18,690 nucleotides of DNA. Source: Moraxellaceae bacterium UBA2477. Lineage in GTDB: Bacteria; Pseudomonadota; Gammaproteobacteria; Pseudomonadales; Moraxellaceae. The stretch covers positions 1 through 18,690 of the forward strand of contig DDPD01000077.1 of assembly GCA_002342025.1 (NCBI GenBank), in the 5' to 3' direction. The position numbers were made by a program, and so were the translations under genes. This document shows, piece after piece, positions 12,971-18,690 of this stretch (positions are counted from its first letter, which is position 1; every line of letters starts with the position of its first letter). A model generated the notes under the pieces. The model made no database searches and was not told the DNA's origin. It saw only the letters and a program-made list of their open reading frames with translations.

Positions 12971-14425
12971 ATGAATAAACTCAAACTCACCGGCTTGGCA
13001 GGCGGCCTAATGCTTGCCCTCAGTCTTGCAGGCTGTGGCGCCGACGACAGCAGCTCGAGCGGAACGGGGACAAACGGGGGCAACGGCGGAGGCGGCGATG
13101 GCGGCACAGGCTCCAGCAGCACCTTAATTCTGTCCGACACTCGCAGCCAACTTTCTGGCGTACTGCTTAGCCTCGGCACTACTGTTCAACAAAACACTCC
13201 GGCAGGAACACCACTCGATGTCGGCGGCTTTCTCATTGCGTTAAACCCAGCGCTGGACAGCCTGCTGACCGGACCTGATGCCACACTTTCAGGCCTCCTG
13301 TCAGGCATTCAAACTATTTTAGCCAACCCGACACCCGCCGGCTTCACCACTGCCGCAGGACAGATCCAAGAGGGACTTAGCGAGCTACCTCCAGCCGTTG
13401 CCAGCCTGACACAAACTTTGCCTTGCGCGATTGCAACACTTGCCGGGCAACGTGGCAGCGTTTGCACGGGCAGCGACCCTGCTCAGCAATTACAAAACCT
13501 GATTGCCTTGTTCGCCGGTAGCGACAATCCATTTGCTGGCACCCCCCTGGCTGGCCTGGGCACTGATGGCGCACCCGGCACTCCTGTAGGCGGCCCAACA
13601 GGCACCCCTTTAGACAGCCTATTAGCCCCGCTACTGACAGCGCTCGGCACACCAGGCGGTGCAGCACCTGCCCCACTGGATGGTGAGCTCGTCGACAATT
13701 TAGGCCTAGGGCTTGCGACCGTTGGCGACGCCATTGTGGATGGCTATAACAACATTCCAGGTAGTGGCCAATTACCACTTGCTGGCGAGGTTGTGCAAAC
13801 ATTGGGCAGCGTCATCGCAGATCTGGGCGTGACATTGAGTACACTGGAGTCAGGCACTGGCGTAAGTGTGGGCAATACCCTAAACAACACACTGACCAAC
13901 GTTAGCAACCTACTGACAGCACCTACCGGCCTCCTCGGCACCTTGGCGGCAGCATCCGGTAATGCTCAGCTGATCAGCGCCGTGAATAGCGGTAATGCTC
14001 AGCTCAACAATGGGATCGACACGCTAACGAATACCCTAAACACTACGCTGCTCACCCAAGTCGATAGCGCAGTACTTACACCCGTACTGGGTGCTTTAGC
14101 GCCATTGTCTTGCTCACTCGCTTTATTTGGTGATTGCAGTGGTAGCACCTCAACATCTGGCGACCTCACAACGTTGATTGCCTCTCTGACCTCGGCACTC
14201 GATGTAAGCATGGGCAGTAGCACACCATCACTTACCGTTATTGCGGATCTGACGAGTGCCATTACTTCTGCTGCTGACGCCAACGATGATGTAACTCAAA
14301 CCCTACTGACGACCATCACAACTCTACCCACCCTAACCCTCGTAGGAGGCAGTACCGGCCTACTTGGCAGCTTGGGCAGCCTACCTCTGATTGGCGGAAT
14401 TTTAGGCCTGCTCAGCGGAAGTTAA
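12971..14425 (+). CDS. Gly/Leu-rich lipoprotein of unknown function (paralog 1)
   Basis: The product is a 484-residue predicted lipoprotein. A type II signal peptide ends in LAGC with lipidated Cys22; Gly at +2 suggests outer-membrane sorting. A low-complexity Ser/Gly linker follows (residues 25-50). The body is rich in Leu, Gly, Thr and Asn and almost free of aromatic residues. It has quasi-repeats such as NPFAGTPL and GPTGTPLDSLLAPL, helical Asn/Leu stretches (TLNNTLTNVSNLL, GNAQL twice), and a hydrophobic Gly-rich C terminus. Four further Cys form two close pairs (152/165 and 381/389), the second in a CxLxLxGxC motif. AGGAAAA precedes the ATG. It is paralogous along its length to the next gene. 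It resembles proteins loosely called collagen-like in related bacteria, but no Gly-X-Y helix is evident. The function is unknown; a surface or matrix role is inferred only from sorting and composition. Confidence 0.85.
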   Translation: MNKLKLTGLAGGLMLALSLAGCGADDSSSSGTGTNGGNGGGGDGGTGSSSTLILSDTRSQLSGVLLSLGTTVQQNTPAGTPLDVGGFLIALNPALDSLLTGPDATLSGLLSGIQTILANPTPAGFTTAAGQIQEGLSELPPAVASLTQTLPCAIATLAGQRGSVCTGSDPAQQLQNLIALFAGSDNPFAGTPLAGLGTDGAPGTPVGGPTGTPLDSLLAPLLTALGTPGGAAPAPLDGELVDNLGLGLATVGDAIVDGYNNIPGSGQLPLAGEVVQTLGSVIADLGVTLSTLESGTGVSVGNTLNNTLTNVSNLLTAPTGLLGTLAAASGNAQLISAVNSGNAQLNNGIDTLTNTLNTTLLTQVDSAVLTPVLGALAPLSCSLALFGDCSGSTSTSGDLTTLIASLTSALDVSMGSSTPSLTVIADLTSAITSAADANDDVTQTLLTTITTLPTLTLVGGSTGLLGSLGSLPLIGGILGLLSGS

Positions 14426-14472
14426 TGTACAAACTGGAGCAAGGCATTCATCGACGCCAATGCTCAAGAACC

Positions 14473-14508
14473 AATAACCTCGCTTTGTGCAAACAAAGCG
14501 AGGTTATT
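14473..14508 (+). terminator. Strong rho-independent terminator after lipoprotein 1
   Basis: A perfect 15-base stem (14473-14487 with 14494-14508) with a 6-base loop runs into a T-rich tail (14505-14512). It starts 47 bases after the stop and separates the two paralogous lipoprotein genes transcriptionally. Confidence 0.92.
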
Positions 14509-14750
14509 TTTTATCTGCAACAAAGCGATGACAAACAAGCCGCTTATCAATATGATTCCGCGCCCTGAAAGATGCCTAAAAACCGCGTCAAATTAACAGT
14601 CAGTTACAAAAGCCAGACAGTTTGCAGACTGTGTAACACCTAGTCGCCACATAGTCTGCGCTTTGTAAAGGTTTGCTGACTTTAGTAGACATCAGTAGCC
14701 ATAAATTTTTTCATTGATAAGCGGCCCCCACCGGGTCACAGAGGTTTTTT
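14509..14750 (+). promoter_or_regulatory. Leader/promoter region of second lipoprotein gene
   Basis: The gap between the two lipoprotein genes is 325 bases; after the terminator, 242 bases remain that must hold the promoter of the second gene. The region is AT-rich near 14690-14720. It contains a 7-base inverted repeat (14624-14630 with 14653-14659, 22 bases apart) that could bind a dimeric regulator. No convincing -35/-10 pair with good spacing was found. CAGAGG just before the ATG is the ribosome binding site. Confidence 0.45.
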
Positions 14751-16043
14751 ATGCACAACTTTAAACTGACTCGATTGGCAGCTTACTTAGCGCTTGCGGC
14801 CGGCTTAGCCGCTTGTAATGCCGATGGTAGCGGCAGCAGCGGCAGCAGCGGCAGCGGCAGCAGCGGTGGCTCCGGTAGTAACGGTTCTGGCTCGCCACTG
14901 ATTCTTGATGAAACTCAAAAGAATCTGAGTGGCTTGCTCATTGGCGTGGGCAACACGATTGGTACCGACAATAATTTAGGCGCGTTTGTTACCTGCTTAG
15001 ACCCTACCGTTAATGATCTGGTGGATGGCCCAGATGCCCTGTTGACCAACTTACTCGGCAGCCTTAACACAGCTCTGGGCACCCAAGATCCCGCTGCGTT
15101 ACAAAAAGCCCTGACTGAAAGTGGCGACAGCTTAGCTTCCGCCTTGCAATCGCTGACCGTTAATCTCCCGAACGCACTGATGGCACTGGCAGACCCTGCG
15201 GCTGTAAGCAACTGCGGCTCCCAAGGCGGTAATACAGGTGGTGGCGATACTGGCGGCGGTACTGGCACGCCTTTAGACACCCTGATTGCACTGCTGGCCG
15301 GCGGGAACAACCCCTTTGCAGGCACTCCTCTTGAGGCACTGGGCGAATTGGGCGGCGACGGCACACCGGGTGGCGGCCCAACCGGCACACCACTCGATGT
15401 TATTTTAGGTCCACTCACACAAATCGCTGGCGGCGACAACAGTGGTCAGGTCGTGGATCAATTGGGTCAAGGCGTTGCCCTGTTGGGCGCTACGCTGAAA
15501 GAAAACATTCCTGATCAAGTCGTCACAGCGCCGGTTGTGGGTGGTGTTACCACCTTGCTCGCCGATACGCTTATTGACCTCGGCGCCGTTTTGAACGAAT
15601 TGGAGCAGCCAACCACTGCCGAACAAATTGAAGGCACATTAAACAACTTGCTCAGCAACCTAGCCGGTACGTTGGTGGGTCTCGATCCATCGGGTCAGCT
15701 GTCGAATGCAGCTGGCGCACAAATCCAAGATGGCATTGATCAACTGACGGGAACGTTGGGCGACGCACTGCTAACGCCTCTCGCAGGTTCGGGCGGCGCA
15801 ATCCCAACGCTTGTTAGTGCGCTGGAACCCATCACCTGTGCGCTGAGCCTAGTTGGTGCCTGTACTGGCTCGGACTCTGGTGCACCCAGCGTTCCCGTAC
15901 TTGGCGACCTCCTTGGCGGCGGCTTACCATCGGGCGATTCAAACCCACTCTCTAGCACCCCGTTATCTGGTGCGATCTCTGGCGCGCTAGCCGGAACACC
16001 ACTGGCCCCCGTGGGTGGATTGTTAGCAGTCCTCGGCCTCTAA
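14751..16043 (+). CDS. Gly/Leu-rich lipoprotein of unknown function (paralog 2)
   Basis: The product is a 430-residue predicted lipoprotein: lipobox LAAC with Cys22, Asn at +2 (not an inner-membrane retention signal), then an almost pure Gly/Ser linker to residue 48. Shared landmarks with the preceding paralog, in the same order, are PLILDETQKNLSGLL, a GPDALL block, NPFAGTPL, GPTGTPLD, TLNNLLSNL, a QIQDGIDQL segment and the CxLxLxGxC motif (Cys363/371). The remaining Cys are 82 and 155. Cys155 aligns with Cys165 of paralog 1, while its possible partner sits at a different place. Aromatic residues are very rare. It has its own ribosome binding site and terminator. No enzymatic motif is seen. 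The function is unknown; the duplication suggests two variants of one surface component. Confidence 0.85.
   Translation: MHNFKLTRLAAYLALAAGLAACNADGSGSSGSSGSGSSGGSGSNGSGSPLILDETQKNLSGLLIGVGNTIGTDNNLGAFVTCLDPTVNDLVDGPDALLTNLLGSLNTALGTQDPAALQKALTESGDSLASALQSLTVNLPNALMALADPAAVSNCGSQGGNTGGGDTGGGTGTPLDTLIALLAGGNNPFAGTPLEALGELGGDGTPGGGPTGTPLDVILGPLTQIAGGDNSGQVVDQLGQGVALLGATLKENIPDQVVTAPVVGGVTTLLADTLIDLGAVLNELEQPTTAEQIEGTLNNLLSNLAGTLVGLDPSGQLSNAAGAQIQDGIDQLTGTLGDALLTPLAGSGGAIPTLVSALEPITCALSLVGACTGSDSGAPSVPVLGDLLGGGLPSGDSNPLSSTPLSGAISGALAGTPLAPVGGLLAVLGL
14829..14864 (+). repeat. In-frame GGC/AGC simple repeat
   Basis: Twelve consecutive codons are only GGC or AGC, built largely from a 9-base unit coding Gly-Ser-Ser. 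They encode the flexible linker directly after the lipidated Cys of lipoprotein 2. Gain or loss of units would keep the frame and only change linker length. Confidence 0.85.
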
Positions 16044-16075
16044 GTTAAGTCATACGACTTCGCTTTAGCTCCCTT

Positions 16076-16102
16076 AAAAGCCCCGCCTAGTGCGGGGCTT
16101 TT
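16076..16102 (+). terminator. Rho-independent terminator after lipoprotein 2
   Basis: A perfect 11-base stem (16076-16086 with 16092-16102) with a 5-base loop has a GC-rich core and six T at 16099-16104. It lies 32 bases after the lipoprotein stop. Confidence 0.93.
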
Positions 16103-16105
16103 TTA

Positions 16106-16134
16106 TTGGTCTTAATCCACATCATCGCTATAGT
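16106..16134 (+). promoter_or_regulatory. Candidate promoter of the LysR-type regulator gene
   Basis: TTGGTC (16106-16111) and TATAGT (16129-16134) are 17 bases apart. The -10 matches the sigma-70 consensus at 5 of 6 positions, the -35 only at 3 of 6. It begins right after the upstream terminator and ends 30 bases before the start codon, which would give a short leader. Confidence 0.45.
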
Positions 16135-16164
16135 CAGCAAACCTCTAGGTTGAGCTTCACTGGT

Positions 16165-17052
16165 ATGCGCATCACCCTCAGACAACTCGATGTTTTCTCC
16201 GCCGTGGCCCGCGAAGGCAGCGTGACCAAAGCGGCGCAATGGCTAAACCTGACACAGAGCGCGACTAGCATGGCGCTGGCCGATCTAGAAGCACAGCTCA
16301 ATGCCAAAGTGTTTGATCGGCTTGGGCGTCGATTACAGCTCAATGACCTCGGTCATCGCCTGCTGCCGTTGGCACAGGAAACAGTCGCGCGCGCGCAGGA
16401 AATTGAAGATATCGCCTCGGGCAATCGTCCGGGTCAGGGTCGTTTGCGCATCGGTGCCAGCCTGACCATTGGCAACTACCTGATGCCCCAATGCATCGGC
16501 AACTACCTGCAAGCCTACCCAGAGTCGGAAATCGCTCTTGAAGTCGGCAATACCCGTCATGTCATTGAGTCTGTGCGTCAATTCAGCTGCGATGTGGGCT
16601 TTATTGAGGGTTTTTGCCATGAGCCAGACATCGAAGTGCTGCCGTGGCTGGAGGATGAGCTAGTCATTTTTGCCAGTGCAAAACACCCGTTGGCTCGTAA
16701 GCCATCACTGCATGCTGCTGACTTTAACGACGCACAGTGGATTTTGCGTGAGGCCGGCTCAGGCACGCGAGAGGTGTTTGATAATGCCGTCGCAGGAAAA
16801 TTACCCACGCTCAAGGTGCGTTTAGAGCTCAGTCATACTGAGGCCATTCGGGGTGCAGTAGAGGCCGGCATTGGCATTGCCTGCGCATCACGATTAACGC
16901 TGAAAGAGGGGCTATCGGCAGGCACGCTGGTGGTGCTGCCCACGCCCTTCCTGAACCTAAAACGCTCGCTATTTATGCTGCGGCATCGCAACAAATATGC
17001 GACTCGCAGCCTGACTGACTTTATGGCGATGTGTCAGCAGACCTTAGGCTAG
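16165..17052 (+). CDS. LysR-type transcriptional regulator, YeiE-like
   Basis: The product is a 295-residue LTTR. The winged helix-turn-helix is at residues 1-60 (LRQLDVFSAVAREGSVTKAAQWLNLTQSATSMALADLE, given in two parts: LRQLDVFSAVAREGSVTKAA, then the recognition helix TQSATSMALADLE). The effector-binding domain from about residue 90 has IGASLTIGNYLMPQ, VGFIEGFCHEPDI, PWLEDELVIFA and WILREAGSGTREVFD. These match E. coli YeiE strongly; YeiE has been linked to sulfite and iron-related responses. The ATG at 16165 gives the normal LTTR start, whereas the longer frame would begin inside the preceding terminator. No divergent target gene is adjacent, so its targets may be remote. Its stop overlaps the convergent serB by 9 bases, so the two 3' ends are antisense to each other. 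Confidence 0.92.
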   Translation: MRITLRQLDVFSAVAREGSVTKAAQWLNLTQSATSMALADLEAQLNAKVFDRLGRRLQLNDLGHRLLPLAQETVARAQEIEDIASGNRPGQGRLRIGASLTIGNYLMPQCIGNYLQAYPESEIALEVGNTRHVIESVRQFSCDVGFIEGFCHEPDIEVLPWLEDELVIFASAKHPLARKPSLHAADFNDAQWILREAGSGTREVFDNAVAGKLPTLKVRLELSHTEAIRGAVEAGIGIACASRLTLKEGLSAGTLVVLPTPFLNLKRSLFMLRHRNKYATRSLTDFMAMCQQTLG

Positions 17053-18267
17053 CTCCACATCGCGATCACGTACACCGAGCAGGTACAAAATGCCATCAAG
17101 CCCTAAGGTACTGATGGCTTGTTTGGCATTGGCCTTAACCAGCGGCTTCGCACGGAACGCAATGCCAAGGCCGGCAATCGACAACATGGGCAGGTCGTTG
17201 GCACCATCACCCACGGCAATAACCTGCTCTAGGTTCACGCCCTCACTGGCGGCGATTTCCCGCAGCAATTCTGCCTTACGCTGGCCATCCACCACGCGCC
17301 CCACGACACGTCCAGTGACCTTACCGTCCTCAATTTCCAAGGCATTGGCATAAACATAATCAATGCCTAATTTGCGTTGCAAATACTCGCCGAAATAGGT
17401 GAAGCCGCCAGAAAGAATCGCTGTTTTATAACCCAGCGCTTTCAGGGTACGCATGAGGTGCTCCGCCCCTTCGGTGAGTTTGAGCGACTGCGCAATAGAT
17501 TCCAAAACCGAGGCATCCAAACCCTTCAGCAACGCCACCCGCGCCTCAAAACTTTGGATAAAGTCGAGCTCGCCCTGCATCGCACGTTCGGTAATTTCTG
17601 CCACTTGCTCACCCACGCCGGCCGCCTTGGCCAGTTCATCAATGACCTCATGCTCAATGAGTGTGGAGTCCATATCAAAACAGACTAGGCGACGATTACG
17701 GCGGAAGGCGTTATCTTTTTGGAAGGCAATATCCACACCGAGCTCACCTGCTAAGCGCAGGAACTCACTGCGCATGGCATCGACATTGCGCGGCTCACCA
17801 CGCACTGAGAATTCAACGCAGGCTTTGCCGCGGGCATCGGTCTGCTCATCCTCTAGCGACACACGGCCCGATAGGCGCTGCAAGCCATCAATATTCAAGC
17901 CTTGATCGGCGATGAGCTTGGTAAGTGCTGCCAGATGTTCGGCGGTAATTTTGCGGGCGAGAAGCGTCAGGATATAGCGCGCCTTACCATGCCCCGCGAC
18001 CCAATGGTGATAACTGTCGGCACTAATCGGCGTGAATCGGGCTTGCAGGCCTAAGGCATGCGCCTCAAAAAGCACGGCCCGCATCAGCAGCGCCGAGTCA
18101 TTTTCCCCGCCCGTTTCAATCACTAACCCAAGGGTTAATTGATCATGAATCACCGCTTGGCTGACATCCAGAATGTTGACCTGATGCGCCGATAAGGCCT
18201 GCGTTAGCACGGCACTGATGCCCGGACGATCTGGCCCCGCAATGGAGACGAGTAAAATTTCACGCAC
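17044..18267 (-). CDS. serB: Phosphoserine phosphatase SerB
   Basis: The enzyme dephosphorylates O-phosphoserine, the last step of L-serine synthesis. The C-terminal HAD domain has motif I FDMDSTLIEHEVIDELA (nucleophile Asp), motif II LSGGFTYFG, a conserved Lys in GQRKAELL and motif IV VGDGANDLPML. The N-terminal half, about 185 residues, contains two ACT-like segments (REILLVSIAGPDRPGISAVL and KARYILTLLARKI), as in Pseudomonas-type SerB. Start choice: GGGAG (18277-18281) directly abuts an ATG at 18276, too close to serve it, but is 9 bases from the GTG at 18267; that start gives MREI at the N terminus and 407 residues. The ATG start would add three residues. It lies just downstream of parC on the same strand, suggesting one transcript, and converges on the LysR gene. 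Confidence 0.94.
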   Translation of the reverse strand: MREILLVSIAGPDRPGISAVLTQALSAHQVNILDVSQAVIHDQLTLGLVIETGGENDSALLMRAVLFEAHALGLQARFTPISADSYHHWVAGHGKARYILTLLARKITAEHLAALTKLIADQGLNIDGLQRLSGRVSLEDEQTDARGKACVEFSVRGEPRNVDAMRSEFLRLAGELGVDIAFQKDNAFRRNRRLVCFDMDSTLIEHEVIDELAKAAGVGEQVAEITERAMQGELDFIQSFEARVALLKGLDASVLESIAQSLKLTEGAEHLMRTLKALGYKTAILSGGFTYFGEYLQRKLGIDYVYANALEIEDGKVTGRVVGRVVDGQRKAELLREIAASEGVNLEQVIAVGDGANDLPMLSIAGLGIAFRAKPLVKANAKQAISTLGLDGILYLLGVRDRDVELA

Positions 18268-18282
18268 CGAATTCATCTCCCT

Positions 18283-18690
18283 TTAACTCACACTCAAGCC
18301 GTCTACTTTTTGGAAGCCACGCGGCAGTTTTTGGCCACGGCGACCACGCTCGCCTTGATAATGCTCGAGGTCTTTTTGCGTTAAGGTCATGTGCCGGCCA
18401 CCGGCATGAACGGTTAACTTATCACCACTGCGAATGGGCAATACCTGAACCACGACTTCCTCTTCGCTAGCCAGCAAAGACATGAGCTTATTGCCCTTAC
18501 CTTTTGCCAAGCGCGGCAGATCCTTCACGGGGAATAACAATAGCCGACCCGTATTGCTGAGCACAGCCAGCTGGTCATTCTCTGCATCGGCGATGAGTGT
18601 GGGCGACAGCACGGTGGCGCCATCCGGCACATTCAGCAGTGCCTTACCATTCTTATTGCCGGCCTCTAAGTCTCCCAGCTGCGCGATAAA
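18283..18690 (-). CDS. parC: DNA topoisomerase IV subunit A (ParC), C-terminal fragment
   Basis: The frame is open to the right edge of the window, so this is the last 135 codons of a longer gene. The sequence matches the end of the ParC C-terminal beta-propeller domain, which steers DNA for decatenation: AGNKNGKALLNVPDGA, LAVLSNTGRLLLFPVKDLP, the conserved LAKGKGNKL and the tail YQGERGRRGQKLPRGFQ. The catalytic and gate domains lie outside the window. The stop codon is 15 bases from the preferred serB start (6 from the alternative ATG), and serB's ribosome binding site sits in that spacer, consistent with coupled expression. GyrA is less likely because of the KGKGNK and GERGRRG...LPRG segments at the end. 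Confidence 0.93.
   Translation of the reverse strand, partial: FIAQLGDLEAGNKNGKALLNVPDGATVLSPTLIADAENDQLAVLSNTGRLLLFPVKDLPRLAKGKGNKLMSLLASEEEVVVQVLPIRSGDKLTVHAGGRHMTLTQKDLEHYQGERGRRGQKLPRGFQKVDGLSVS

Noticed and set aside
12937..13179. Proline-rich antisense frame opposite the first lipoprotein's Gly linker
   Set aside because: Pro runs are the expected antisense of Gly codons; no independent evidence.
13190..13630. True collagen-like Gly-X-Y triple helix in the lipoproteins
   Set aside because: Gly and Pro are frequent, with GTPL-type quasi-repeats, but no sustained every-third-residue Gly pattern was seen.
16090..16164. Upstream start for the LysR gene at GTG 16090
   Set aside because: This start lies inside the loop of the preceding terminator and adds residues not found in LysR proteins.

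Overview
This window is a stretch of gammaproteobacterial chromosome. The evidence is the cysQ / yrfG / hslR neighbourhood, an E. coli-length SerA with a C-terminal ACT domain placed divergently from a Pseudomonas-type D-2-hydroxyglutarate dehydrogenase, a YcgM-like protein, a YeiE-like LysR regulator, Psd, and a serB-parC pair. Base composition is moderately GC-rich. Gene content fits Pseudomonadales-like or related lineages, but the genus cannot be named from the sequence. No phage genes, transposases, CRISPR arrays, rRNA or tRNA were recognised.

Layout. 1-885: 3' part of an iron-containing alcohol dehydrogenase, closed by a 20-bp perfect stem-loop. 1080-2264: a small autotransporter-type outer-membrane protein with almost no passenger and a possible lipobox. 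2318-3169 (minus): cysQ, divergent from a tightly overlapping plus-strand run, yrfG - hslR - DUF1275 membrane protein (3246-4998). 5003-5665 (minus): a ycgM-like FAH-family protein. 5666-6081: a gene-free stretch full of nested inverted repeats (REP/MITE-like). 6082-7479 (minus): D-2-hydroxyglutarate dehydrogenase, divergent from serA (7579-8808). 8821-9414: a small Sfp-type phosphopantetheinyl transferase whose 5' end overlaps the serA terminator. 9447-11759: an orphan cytoplasmic molybdopterin oxidoreductase. 11886-12740: psd. 12971-14425 and 14751-16043: two tandem paralogous Gly/Leu-rich lipoproteins of unknown function, each with its own terminator. 16165-17052: a YeiE-like LysR regulator, convergent with serB (17044-18267, minus). 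18283-18690: the 3' end of parC, immediately upstream of serB.

How the genes fit together. SerA and SerB are the first and last enzymes of L-serine synthesis. SerA homologues can reduce 2-oxoglutarate to D-2-hydroxyglutarate, which D2HGDH re-oxidises, so the divergent serA/D2HGDH pair reads as a functional unit. YcgM-type enzymes are reported to correct enol-oxaloacetate, so a metabolite-repair theme may extend to that gene. CysQ and YrfG both hydrolyse nucleotide phosphates. Psd, the lipoproteins and the autotransporter all act at the envelope but share no evident operon.

The least explained material is the lipoprotein pair, the passenger-poor autotransporter, the repeat-rich gap at 5666-6081 and the orphan molybdoenzyme.
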